The translations under genes were made by a program, and so were the position numbers. Positions 1-11,800 of a stretch of DNA of 64,000 bases are shown here, piece after piece. Source of the stretch: Monocercomonoides exilis (lineage: Eukaryota; Preaxostyla; Oxymonadida; Polymastigidae); the NCBI GenBank assembly GCA_001643675.2, contig LSRY02000018.1, positions 992,001 to 1,056,000 of the forward strand. Reading direction: 5' to 3'. The notes under the pieces were generated by a model. It saw only the letters and a list, made by a program, of their open reading frames with translations. It did no database searches and was not told where the DNA came from. Numbering within the stretch: the stretch's first letter is position 1; the number at the start of each line of letters is the position of its first letter.

Positions 1-594
1 TTACATCTATAAAGCAAAAAAAAAATTTTTGTTGTGCTTCATTTAACTACAGAATAACTCAAAGAATAATACCGTCTTCCAAAAAAGTCATTGCCGAACA
101 ATTTTTTGAAACAGAAACAAAAGAATAAATTCCTTGTTGATTTCCCTTCAGGAAGATAAAATCTCCAAATGAAAGATTTGCTAATTCATCCATTTAAAGC
201 AAAACAACATAAATTGGTAAATATTATGGGCATTTGACCAAATTTTTCAATATGATGGAAATGAAAACTTGTGTTCAACTTTTTTATCAATTATGCATCT
301 CAAAGAAAATTATTCAAATACAAATTTTTTTGAAATGAGCGCTTTGATAATGGTGAAAATCATTTTGTTAAAAACAAAAACACTTAAGACATCATAAAAA
401 GCAGCGAGCAAAATAACTTCTCAATTTTCAAGCGATAAAACAAGAAATATATCAAAACATATTTGAAAATTATTCATTCGATAAAATAATTTTTCTCAAA
501 AAAGAAAGAAAGAAAGAAAATCACATAATTTCACAAAATGAAATGGTGGTGAACTGATTTATTCCTATTTCATTTAAGATTGAAAAATTACAGT
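1..594. other. AT-rich spacer, no gene seen
   Basis: No reading frame of useful length and no recognisable family on either strand. The only structure is homopolymer A/T and a short GAAA-type tract near 505-520. The last part serves as the 3' flank of the minus-strand gene that ends at 595. Confidence 0.5.
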
Positions 595-1008
595 TCACGA
601 CATGATTGTAGCAACAATCTTTCTTGCACTTCCTGATCTTCTAAACTCGCACAAATAAATTCCTTGCCACGTTCCAAGATTTAATTGATTTTTTGTAATT
701 GGAATGGTCAAATTGCAGCCAACAAGAGAACATTTTGCGTGAGCAGGCATATCGTCGGGTCCTTCACTAGTGTGTTTGTAGTACGGTTCTCTTTCCTTTA
801 CCAATCTATTAAAAATCTCATCCATATCTTTCCTAACATCTGAATCAAAATTTTCGTTTATGGTGAGAGCAGCGGATGTGTGTTTAATAAATAATTGCAA
901 AATTCCAACATTTGGCAAAGCAGGAAGATGCTCTTCAATCTCATCCGTTACCAGATGAATGCCTTTGCTTTTAGGAGATAAAGAAAATTCAACTTGTTGA
1001 AATGGCAT
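595..1008 (-). CDS. UPF0047 / YjbQ-family protein
   Basis: A 137-residue protein of the UPF0047 (YjbQ) family, small beta-rich trimeric proteins found in all domains; some members show weak thiamine-phosphate synthase activity, but the cellular role is unsettled. The family core is visible: HTSAALTINEN followed by the acidic helix DSDVRKDMDEIF, then DDMPAHAKCSLVG with the conserved His, and the C-terminal LGTWQGIYLCEFRR. Length matches the family (about 130-140 residues). The frame stays open to 1242, but I start at the Met at 1006-1008 because family homology begins right after it and the upstream part overlaps the first exons of the divergent methyltransferase gene. Single exon, stop TGA. 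Confidence 0.88.
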   Translation of the reverse strand: MPFQQVEFSLSPKSKGIHLVTDEIEEHLPALPNVGILQLFIKHTSAALTINENFDSDVRKDMDEIFNRLVKEREPYYKHTSEGPDDMPAHAKCSLVGCNLTIPITKNQLNLGTWQGIYLCEFRRSGSARKIVATIMS

Positions 1009-1096
1009 TTTTGCACAAAAAAAGACTTGTGGATGATCATTCCCACTTTTATAATGAAAATTAATGAAAGATGTTAAATGGTTCTGATCAAAAGAG
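1009..1096. promoter_or_regulatory. Presumed bidirectional promoter (88 bp)
   Basis: Only 88 bp separate the start codons of the UPF0047 gene (minus) and the methyltransferase gene (plus), so both promoters and both 5' UTRs must lie here or overlap the opposite gene. No TATA-like box or Inr can be named with confidence. Confidence 0.45.
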
Positions 1097-2613
1097 ATGG
1101 GTAAATTTGGCGACAGAGGTGCGTTAATTCTATTGTTTCGTTTATTTATTGTTACATATTCAATATTAAAGAGTATTGGAACGAAAGGTACACGGAAGAA
1201 AAAACGCCATTTGATTGGTATATGAGATGGAATGATGTGCATAAGTTTTTAAAACCTTATGTCCAAGACGACAGTAAAGTACTTGATTTAGGGTGCGGAA
1301 CATCAAGTGTGTTAAATTTAATTGTTTTTGTTCAATATGTGACTTGATTTTTTCATACTCCGAAAATAAAAAATTTTTCTCAGAAATTGCTGAAGAATTG
1401 TACAATGAAGGGAAACAAGATATTACATGCATTGACTTTTCAGAAGTTGTTATTAAGGATATGAGCGAGCTTCATGCGGGAAAACAACCTCATTTAAAGT
1501 GTTTGTTTTAATTTATTGTCTTTATAATTTTGAAATTAATTTGAAGATATTTGCATGGATGCATTGAATCTCGAGTTTCCTGATGAAAGCTTTGATGTTA
1601 TTATTGATAAAGGAACTTCTGATTCAGTGTTTACAGGAAGGCATTCTTATAGTAAAGTTGCAAAATTATTTGCAGAAGTTTCTCGTGTTTTAAAGATCGG
1701 TGGGAAATATATTATGATCACACATGCGCACCTTGATAGAAGGTTAGCTCATTTATCAAAGCCACAGTTTGGTTGGGAAATTAATCATCAAACATATCCC
1801 AAGTTTCCTGGTGCTCCGGCAGATCAGGTGCACTATATATATGTAATCAACAAAGTGAAGCCGTTTGAGGGAATTGACGAAAAGAAGTCATTGGAAGAAA
1901 CGTTCAAAGGGCTGGAATCAACAGAAGGAATAAGCAAAGAAGAAGTTGCAGAAATCGCTGAAGAGCGCCCAGAGGAGAAAATCGAAGAGAAAAAAGAATC
2001 AAATGAGGCAGAAGAGCATTCAGTGGAAAAAGAAGAAGAAAACGAAACATCAGAGAATAAAGAAGAAATTTCCAATGAAAAGATAGAAGAAAGTGAAGAA
2101 GAAAAGAATGAAGAAAGCGCAACACTTGAAGAAGAAGAGAAGGAAGATGAAGAAAAGAAAGAAGCTGTTGACGAAGAAAAGAAAGAGGAAGAAACAGTGA
2201 AAGAAGAAGAAAAAGCAACAACCGAAGAAGAGGAAAAACAAGAAGAAAATCAAGAAGAAAATGCAGAAACCCAAGAAACGGCAGAAGCTTCAGAAGCACT
2301 TGAAGCTGAAGAAAAGAAAGATCAGCAGTCTGCTGATGAAGAAAAGAAGGAAGAAGGAGAGAAACAGGAAGGTGAGGAAAAACAAACAGAAGAAGACAAA
2401 CAAGAAAATGAGTCAAATGCTGAAACAAAAGAGTCTGAAGAAAATAAAGAAGATGGGAACGGAAATGAGGAAGAGGAAAAAAAGCAAGAGGAGACAGCAC
2501 AACAGCCTGTTGAAGAAAGCCAGCAAAAAGATGAAGAAGAAAATGGAGAACGGGGAGAAGTGAAGGAAGTGAAAGAAGAAAAAGAGAAAAATGAAGAAAC
2601 GAAGACTGAGTAA
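1097..2613 (+). CDS. METTL13/EEF1AKMT-like class I SAM methyltransferase with acidic tail
   Basis: Four exons: 1097-1118, 1172-1306, 1384-1500, 1547-2613 (446 residues). All phases agree and each junction restores homology, for example LDLGCGTSK|IAEEL and HLKY|ICMDAL. SAM-binding motif I is LDLGCGTS (about residues 45-52). The acidic motif is CIDFSEVVI and the post-motif segment is FDVIIDKGTSDSVF. The N-terminal EYWNERYTEEKTPFDWY block is diagnostic of the METTL13 N-terminal / EEF1A-lysine methyltransferase group, so the likely target is a protein lysine such as on EF1A, by inference. Catalysis should occupy residues 1-190. The remaining 250 residues are almost only Glu, Lys, Ala, Ser and Gln, a disordered acidic tail not typical of the family. 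Introns are 53, 77 and 46 nt and the last coding exon is the longest. Confidence 0.87.
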
Positions 2614-3595
2614 CAAACGTTCTTCAAACGGTTCAAAATTTTCTGATTTTTTCGTTTAATTATTTATTTTGCTTCATTCGTGTTCTATGCAAAATTCGAC
2701 TTCTTAAAAATGAGAGGATATTTTAAAAAGTGTTGAATCGTTTCTCAGCAGGTAACAGTTTATTAAAATTTAATGATAAATTCATCAACCAAGATTTTTC
2801 TTCTGATTATTTCAGTTTCGAGTTCACTTAAATTGCATTTGGAACAAAAACATGAGCTTTTCTCAAAGTCGGGAGTTGTTTTTAAGTTTGTTGTCAATCA
2901 GTTTCCAGCTGTTTCATTGTTATTGTATGAATCAGTTCAAAAATTTGAATTGTAATTTCATCAGTTTAACTTTTTTTCCAAAATAACCCAGAAATTCTCA
3001 TGTTAAAATGCAAACAAAAAAGGATATAAATCTTCTTTCAATCGTCACAATTTTTAATAAAATAACAAAGTACAGAAGCATTAAATAATTGTTGTGATTC
3101 TTTTTTATGTATTTATCTTGAAACAAATAATATTTGAAGTTTCATATTTTTTTGAGCACTTAGTTTTTTATTAGATCCTATAATTTTTTTCTCATTCTGC
3201 TTCAAATAGAAGCTTGTTTTCGATGAGAATATTTTTAAAACAAACAATATTTTATAATAAAGTTGCATACAAATTTTTTAAGAAAATTAATCCTTTGAAA
3301 AAGTTCTGAAGTTTTTAAGTTTTATATTTTGATCAATATTTTGCTCGTATCTCCACGAGTTTTTGAAATCAAGCGTATTCATTGTAGGGATTGTTTTGAA
3401 AAATTTTCTTTTTAACATTATTGACATTTTTAAAATTTTTGAAAAACTTTTTTTTTCACTTGTTTTCACATTTCACCTTTTTATAACAAAACTCAAATAT
3501 CAACAAGAGAAATAATAATTAATAAGCTTTCTTGTGTTTCAATGTTGTAATATTATGAGTAATATCATTCATATGATAAATCCTTTGTAAATATT
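2614..3595. other. AT-rich spacer
   Basis: About 980 bp with no supported gene. The short plus-strand frame at 2773-2955 has no recognisable domain and no coding bias beyond its AT composition. Confidence 0.45.
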
Positions 3596-3870
3596 AGGGA
3601 AAATACGGACTTTCAAGCTTTTTTTGTACAAAGCATTGATAAATTGTTTCTCTCATAACTTTATTTCACTTAATCAGATTTCAAAATAAATTTGTTTTTT
3701 ATATCCTTAAGCATGCATCGTTGAAATCAAAATATTAAGTTTTCCAACATTTCACAAATGTCAAAAAAAGAACCCATTTTTATTATGTTTTTTGAAATAA
3801 AAAAAGTCGATGAAAAGAACAAAATATTTCAATGAAAATGGCTGAAGGAAAAAATTTTGCCCCAAATAAG
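3596..3870 (-). repeat. Family C inverted-repeat element, copy C1
   Basis: One of five copies of a roughly 275-bp element (others at 13981, 15101, 24026 and 51196). Left end GGGAAAATACGGACTTTCAA, right end AAAATTTTGCCCCAAAT, which are inverse complements in outline. This copy is reversed relative to C2 and C3 and strongly diverged. The short frame at 3832-4032 starts inside it and is not a gene. Confidence 0.6.
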
Positions 3871-4196
3871 GAGGATAATAATCACATTCTTCATTTTGCA
3901 AGAATAGAGAAAACGATCTTTTCCAGTGTTTTTCGCACAATCAATATTCAGCTCTTTGTGCAATTTAAAATATCTCCAAGTGAAAAAGAAAATAAAGTTT
4001 CATCTTTTTATGAAATGAATTTAAACAGTTAATTATTTTTAATAATGTGAAGAATGAAAATTTGAAAAATAAATAGCTCTGATTTTGTATCATTAGTATT
4101 CAATCGTGTTATTTGAAGCACAAGCCTTAAACAATAGATGGAAACATGTTATGTCTGATGAGCAATGAATGTTAATATTTTTCGGTTTTTCGAGAA

Positions 4197-4459
4197 ATAT
4201 GGGTGATAATTTTTGAAATCAGAAAATTTTTCGGGTTATTAATTTTTCAAAGATTGTTTGCCTTTGAGAAGAAATTTCCCATTTAAGTGCTTTTATAATC
4301 GCAATTATTTCAAAAGCCAATGCATAATCTGAAATAAAAATAAAGAGGTCTTGAATATGTCTGTTCACTTTTCAGTGTTCATTGTTTCACATTCAAAAGA
4401 AAGTTTCGAACCGAAAATTTTGAAAGAAAAAAAATGATTTCAAAAATAATCACCCATAT
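4197..4459. repeat. Family A MITE-like element, copy A1
   Basis: 263 bp bounded by near-perfect inverted repeats. The left end is ATATGGGTGATAATTTTTGA and the right end is TCAAAAATAATCACCCATAT read on the same strand. No coding capacity. Two more copies of nearly the same length lie at 21596 and 24743, and the interiors also match (for example CGAACCGAAAATTTTGAAAG near 4407). Size, terminal repeats and lack of ORF fit a non-autonomous DNA transposon. Confidence 0.8.
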
Positions 4460-4682
4460 ATTAAAGCAAAAACACTTTTATAGCATCAGTTAAATTTTTT
4501 GAAATTTCATTTTTTCCATCAATTATTCAAGTTTTAAAATTTGTGTTTGGCATTCGGTTTTGAACAATAAAAAGTTATTTCACTTTTTTCAGTTAACTTT
4601 GACATCATTTTTGCTCAAACATATGCTTTTGAAACAATCGTAATAAAATTTTTTTTTGAATTCGAAATGTCTAAATTTATTT

Positions 4683-4905
4683 GTAAAGTTCCTTTTGTTC
4701 GATTTTCAACAAAAATAAAAATATCAAATTTTGATCATATTTCTGTTCCGACTCACGTAACTAAACTATAATGGAAATAAAAACATTGCCAATATTTTTC
4801 TTTCATAACAGCAAAATTTGGTGAGTGGAAACAGAAATTTGATCGAAATATGAAATTTTTATTCTGTTTGAAAATTTCACAAAAGAAACTTTTCAAAAAA
4901 ATTAA
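4683..4905. repeat. Family E inverted-repeat element, degenerate copy E2
   Basis: The two arms, about 4684-4757 and 4820-4905, are inverse complements with mismatches. The right arm (GAAACAGAAATTTGATCGAA onward) closely matches the right half of copy E1, which sits inside the DIRS-like element at 18111-18350. This appears to be an older copy of that family. Confidence 0.55.
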
Positions 4906-4961
4906 GATAGATAAACAATAAATAAATGAAGAATACTGAAAATGCATTAAAGGATTCATTA

Positions 4962-5174
4962 AATGGCCGATTCTTTTTTGAATCATTCTTTATTTCGAGT
5001 TTTGATTAAAATAGAAAACTATTTGGGATTTTGAAAAAAAGAACTCAAACTGAAAATACATTCAGCATGTGATGTTGTTATTGTTGAAACATTATTTTAA
5101 CAAAAATCCCATTATGATAAAAATTTTGATCTAAACTTGAACAAAAGTTTGAGTTCGAAAAGGATCAGTCTAAT
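4962..5174. repeat. Family B MITE-like element, copy B2
   Basis: 213 bp with inverted ends: TGGCCGATTCTTTTTTGAAT at left and the complement of the family motif, AAAGGATCAGTCTAAT, at right. The sister copy at 25363-25575 is exactly the same length and has cleaner ends. No coding capacity. Confidence 0.68.
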
Positions 5175-5176
5175 AG

Positions 5177-5545
5177 GAAAATTTTCTGTTTTCAGCATTT
5201 TGAATAGATGCGAAAAATTTATCTTTCCTGAATAACGCATAATCCAACAAAAAAGAGGTGAATTATTTTTTTAATTATCCGATTTTTATAATGATAATTT
5301 TTTCTGAAAAATAAAAAAAGTTATTTGTTCATTGGCAAACAATAAATATTTGTGTTTATTTTCTCAATTTTTAATAAATAATGAAAAAATATTATTCAAT
5401 GACAACTTTTTGAGATTCATCCAAAATCCAAATTTTCACAAAAATCTTTTTTGTTAATTCTTAATTTGATTAATTTACAAAAAAAAGAAATGCACCAATT
5501 TCGAATAATTAGTTGACCAAATTTGAAAAATGAATGATGTGAATG
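5177..5545 (+). repeat. Family D dispersed repeat, copy D1
   Basis: Starting directly after element B2, this stretch matches 24560-24692 in reverse and 25040-25310 in the same direction. Shared blocks include TAATCCAACA..GAGGTGAATT, ATCCGATTTT..ATAATGAT and, further on, TCGAATAATTAGTTGA. No ORF and no terminal repeats could be seen, so its class is open. Confidence 0.5.
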
Positions 5546-5899
5546 AAAGTTTAATAAATTAATGTATTTAGATCTGTTGTTTGTAAAGAAAACCGTTCAT
5601 CTTCCTCAGACGCTCTCAATTTAATTCTCATGTATCTCAGCTGAATTTCATGGTATTTCTCAGTTTTGTAATAATCATATCATAATTTCAAATATAAAGA
5701 ACAATTTAAAACATGATATTCACATGATCGAACAAAAAAGAAATTGAAAATTATCAAAAACTTGTCACAACAAATTATAGAAAATAACAAATACAATAAT
5801 ATTCTATAAAAAAGTAAAAAAAGATGTTAAACTGCCCATAATTATAATATATTATTCAGGAAAAAAAGAAAGCATCATTTTTCGTGGGGATTCATACCC

Positions 5900-8800
5900 A
5901 TGCTGTCAGGGATATATTCTCTTATTGGCATAATATGTGTGCAGTTTCTATGCATTGGCGCCGCAAGTGCTGAGGCAGAGCAAGCAGAGAAATCAATAAA
6001 TGAACGAAATATTTATTATCTCAAAAATCCTTTGCTGAATGTGCTCCAAAATGACGCAAGTGATGGAAAATATGTGTGTGAAGTGATTGCCGAAGGAAAT
6101 GAAGATGGAACGAAAGAAGCTGAAAAACACGAAAAAGGGATGAATAATTGTGTTAAAATGCTGAATGAAGGATACAACCGAATAGAAGAAGGAAATCCAG
6201 ATGAGAAAACGAATAATTCAAAATTTTATGAAGAGCAAAAAATGTGGAAAGGGGGAAGATGTTTTAGAGAGAGCATGATTGAGGGATGTTTGATTCTCGT
6301 TAATTCATCGATGAAGCTCAAATCATTGGGGCTGAGACAAAATGATGAGGGAAATGTTATCAAAGCAGGACATGGAAGCCATGTTGAATTGAAAGAATGC
6401 GACATTATGACGGTGAGCGAAACATCTCCATTTTGCTTGAGTGGAAGTTGTGGGCTGCTCACCAACATTTCACTCAGATCGTCTTCAACCACATTTTTGA
6501 AAGCATTTCCTTCTCTATTTTCTTCAAAAGCCTTGGAAGGGAAACATTCTGGAAAATGTGTTGTTTCTATTTTTTCTTCTCATTTTTCATCTTTTTGTGT
6601 TTCCTCAGCACCATTCATCTCATCACCTTCTATTCCTCTTGTTTCACTTTCCAAATTAACATTTTTCAACATTTCAACAGCGACTTCAGATTGTTCATCT
6701 TCGGCCACTTCATTTTATGAAACATCATGTCTGATGAGCAGTTGCTCGTTCTCGTCGGTTTGCGATGTGTATGATGGTGGGATTGTTCCCTCGCTCAACA
6801 ACCCTTTTTCTTCTTTGACTGCCTCGAATTCCTCGTTCATCGGATGTTGTCGGACAAGAAATGTGAAACATGAAGGAACTTCAGATGGAAAGTTGACTCC
6901 AGGGAGACAAAATACAACGGAAAATGGAGCAAATTCATTCACTTGGTGCGAATGGAATGGATCGAAGACGACAGGAACAAGCGATTCAGTTTCAGATGGG
7001 ATGTCGAGCGGAGGAGCTATCTGCATGTACAATCTAAAGAATGGTGAACTTTCTGTTTCTCACTGTTCCTTCAATGGATGTATTGCATTTAGCCGTGGAG
7101 GCGGGTTGTTTTGCCACACAATAAAATCTATTCATATTGAAAACAATGTGTTTAATGTCTGCACAGCACAAAATCAGCATGGAGGAGGAATGCTAATTTA
7201 TACGATTTCATCATGTACTTGCATCAGCGGATGCGAACTCCAGAATTGCAAGGCAAAAGGAACAGGAGGAGGAATATATCTTAGTAATTTAAATGTTTCA
7301 GGAACAGGATGCGTTGGAGTCGAATATGGAGGAGGGGAGAATGCGTGTATATTTGATTGCAACATCAATTCATGTTCAGTTTCAAATAATTATGGAGGAG
7401 GAATGCATTGTCAAAATGCTCCAGCAGCATTCAAAATGAGGAGCATGCAGTTTATTTCATGTTCTGCACGACAAGAGGGTGGAGGATTGGATTTTAGGCC
7501 ATATCAATCAACAGCTCCAGGCGACAAGCTTTATTGCTATTTCTTCTTCTTCCACGATTGCAGATGCACAACCACTTCCACTCCATATGGCCACGATGCG
7601 TATTTTCAAGACAATTACAATCTCTTTTCATCGAACAATCCGTTCGATGAATCCTACACGACTAATATTGATAATGCGAGAGTTTGCTACGCATTCAATT
7701 ATTCGAAACCACAAGGCTACACATACCAACATACTGAAAAGAAGGATTGGCTGAAAGAAGGAATGAAGGATCGGTATGTTGGGGTGAGTGGAAGCAATAA
7801 AAACAACAAATGTGGGGCAGATGAGATTAATTCTTGTCTGAGTGTTGGAAATGCTGTTGAAAAAAGTATATTTTGGATGAGATCAACAATCACAGTACTT
7901 GATGGGAAGCATGTGAGCGAAAAAGAAACAATCAATATTGGGGAAAAGAAGATAAATGTTTTGGGGAAAGGAAAGGAGACGAGTGTGATTGGAACGAATT
8001 CTCTTTCTTCCTCTTCGATAACGCTGTTCAGTGTGACAAGCGGGCAGCTGGCGGTGGGTCATGTGGGAATTGATCACAACGCAACAAGAGATTCTTCACC
8101 GAATGTTTTTGTGGTGTCTGTGGGGAGTGGGACTCTTTCATTGGAGGATGTACTGATCTTTTCAAGTGTTAATGGAGAGAGTGAAATATCAGCATCGATA
8201 TTTGTGATGGAACTGTCCCAGTTGAGGATGAGTGATATTGAGATAGAAAATATGAAAATGAGCCAACCTCTGTTCGTGGAGCCATCAACAGAAGAATCTG
8301 TACAAGGAGAGAGTATGTTAGTGAATGTGACAATTCGGAATGTGAATCGGACAACAGAAGGAGATGGGGTGGTGATGGCAAAAAGCGTGAAGGGAGGAGA
8401 GACATTTGTTGTGTGGAACACAACGATTGAGGAATGTGAGTGTATGAATGGGAATGGAGGGGGAATCAAAGTCGAACTATTATCATCAACAAGCAAGGTT
8501 CTGATTGGAGATTCAATGTCACACAGTGGAGGAACAACTTCGTTCAATCAGTGCAAGTGCAGCAAATGCGGAGGAGGGATATTTCTTTCTCTAGCAGATG
8601 CAGATGCACAGTTTGAGTTGTCAAATACTCTTGTATTTGAGAGAAATGAGGCAGAATATGGGAGGAATATGTTCATTTCAGCATCTGATCTGAACAAAAC
8701 AGTCACAAATGACTCATTCAACTTTAATTACTTGTCAATGATAAATGATAAAACTCTGTTTGTTGGAAGTGACAACTTTCATTCAAACAAAGATTTGTTC

Positions 8801-11800
8801 ATGTTCCTCGTTCCATACAGCTCATTTGAGATATTTATCTCATCGAGTGGATTTGATGTTGCAAGATGCGGAAGTGAGAAAGAACCATGCTTCACAATGT
8901 GGAAAGGTATGGAAAATATGAAAATTGGGACCGGAATGAAGACAATTCAGATTGAAGGATCAACATTTATTCGAGATTCATTCAATGTTTCCAATTATCA
9001 GATCAAAAAGAGTGTAAAGATGGGAGAAGAGAATGTTAAAGCAACTTTGAATTTTGAAAAAGCAATTGGAAGTCAACTGGAATATTTCATGGAAAATGAT
9101 ATTCACCTTGAATTGACAAATATCCAGCTCCATCTGACATCTGGATTTGGCAACTCAGCCAAAACAATTATTTCAAACAGAGGAGGAGATTTGGTGATAC
9201 GCGAATGTTCATTCCATTCAGAAGCAGGAGTGAACAATGGATTTGATAGTGTATTTGTGGATGTGATTGGAGGAAGTATGGAAGTGAATGATTTGTCGAT
9301 TGAATCGTGCAATGTTGGAAACAGTATTTTTGTCATTCATGATTCTGGAATTACTTGCCATTTTGTGAATGTTCGAGTGGAATCGTTGAATGAAAGCAGA
9401 GGATGCATTTTATCAATTAAGAAATCTGAACAAGGATTGAAGATTAATGAAGGAGATGAAGAATATGTAAATATTGAGATTGACAAATCATCATTTTCAG
9501 GAATAAAGAGAAGTGGTAATGGACCAAGCGTTTTGGAGTCAATGAGCGAGAATAAGATTTGTTTGGTTGTGAATGAAAGCAGCATCACAGAAGGCAAAGC
9601 AGAAACAAGTGAAAATGGAGGGGCAATATTCTTCTCATTGGGAAAGTCAGGATCAATGAAGATGATTAAGTCCGAAGTCAGTCAATGCAGCTGCACCAAT
9701 GGGAAAGGAGGTGGGGTGTATCTGGGAACAAAGGAAAGAGGGGATTTGAATTTCACATTTGTGGGAATGAAGTTCAGTGCAAACACAGCAAGTGTGGGGA
9801 ATGATATTTTCATTGAATGTTTCAACATCACATCGCAGATCAATGAAAGGCAATTTCGGTTTGATCTTCGAGAGAATCATTATTCACGAATTAATGCGAT
9901 ATATGGAAGAGATGAGTGTGAATATAAGGACGACACAAATCTGATTGGATTTGTGACGATCCATCAGAGTGACACAATCATTGTGAGCAGTGTGAATGGA
10001 TCAGATGAGAGACAATGTGGAACAAATGCACTTCTGTGTCATTCAATTGATTATGGGCTGATGCATCTGACTTCAGATTTCATGAGTGTGATGATTGTTG
10101 TAGAAGAGAGTGTGATTGGTGGAGAAATAAATCTGAAGGAGATGAGTTTGAGCTCAAAGAATAGGGACTTGTGTGAAGTTGAAGTTGAAACAGAGATTGA
10201 AAAAACAAGAGAGGCTTTGGTTACAACAACCGGAACAGTCTCGTTGGTGAGAGTGAATTTTGCATTTGATTCGAACTTCATCTCTTCACATGAATCGTTG
10301 ATATCACCCGAAGGAGGAATTCTTGAAGTGATGAATTGTTCATTCACAACAAAACAATTGACAGAAGGAGTTAATGAAGAATTTGCAAATATTCCATATC
10401 ACATTTTCAACATGGCAAAGGGAGAATTACAACTTGATGGATGCACAATATCATATCTCATTCTTCAAAAATCTGCATTATATCTTTCATCAACAATTCT
10501 GTCAACAGTTGATTCAATAACGATTTTCAATTCAACAATAGAAACTTCTCTGATAGATATTAATGAATGTGGGCAATTAATACTTGAGGATTTCAATACA
10601 GAAAATGTAACAGTTGAAGGAAGTGGAGAATCATTAATATCCTGCTCTTCAATGAAAAATACAATGCAATTGACAAATTGCACAATGAGTGGAGTTTGTT
10701 CAAAGACCCCAAAAGGGAAATTGATGAAATTGGAGAATTGCACAGATGTGAAAATGGATAGTTGCATTTTTGATGGAAGTTCAAAGGAAAGAAATGAGAA
10801 GAATTTGAATGAGGAAAAAGATATTTGCAGATGGGATGGATCTCTTGTGGATGTTGTGAAGAGTTCTGTGGTGATGAAAGACACAACAATCTCGAATTCA
10901 CCAGATGGTGGAATAACAATGAGTGGAGGAAGAATTGTAATAAAAGCAGGGAATTTTTCAAATAATAATCCATCAATTGAAGGATATCCATCACTGAGAA
11001 GAAATGTCATCTGTTCAGACTCAGGAACATTGAATTTGATGAGTTTAAAAGGAGGAGATGGAGTTTTGCCAAATTCATCACTTTGGATTCTGAATGATGG
11101 GTGCAGCTTTGAAGGGATTGCTTCAGAAAGGGATTCATCGTTTTTCATTCCCGTTCTGGAGAGTGTGGAAGCAAAAGAAGAGGCAAATCGAATGAAGCTG
11201 ACATTCAAAGGGATGCTTCTTGTGCCATGCAATCTGTCTTTTTCAATTGTGAAGAGGAAAGGAGAAGAGAAAGAGATTGAAAAACATGATTTTGATTCAA
11301 ATGGGTTTTTATCCGAAAGAGAAGTTGAAGGAAGTGTGGCAAAAGATCTCATCAGCAGTTGTGGAAATGAAATAGAAGTTAGCGCTCATATTTTGTTTGG
11401 GAATTCAAATTCTCCTTCATCAACAAATTCATTCATCCTGAAGAATGCAAGCGAAGCAAAGGCGAATGGAGATGAAAGGATTGCTGAAGGAGGAAAAGAA
11501 GGGAAATCGTTATGGATGTGGATTGTGATCATTATGGCTGCTGTTCTATTAATTGTTTTGATTGTATCAATTGTTCTGGCTGTTCGATGGAGAAAGGCAA
11601 AGAATGAAGCGAAAGATTTGAGAGAGATTGTGAACGATAACATCAAAAAGGATCCGAAGGCGTTTGAGATGGTGACAATGGAAATGACACCAGAAGAGCA
11701 GTGGAGGAGAGCGGAGAGGGAGGCAGAGAAGAAGAATGAAGAAAGGATTAAAAAGAGAATAAATGGAAAGGAGATGGTGCATTCAGAGTCTGAAGAGTAT

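Noticed and set aside
3832-4032. 66-codon ORF starting MKMAEGKNFAPNK
   Set aside because: Begins inside the right end of family C copy C1 and shows no conservation or splice pattern.
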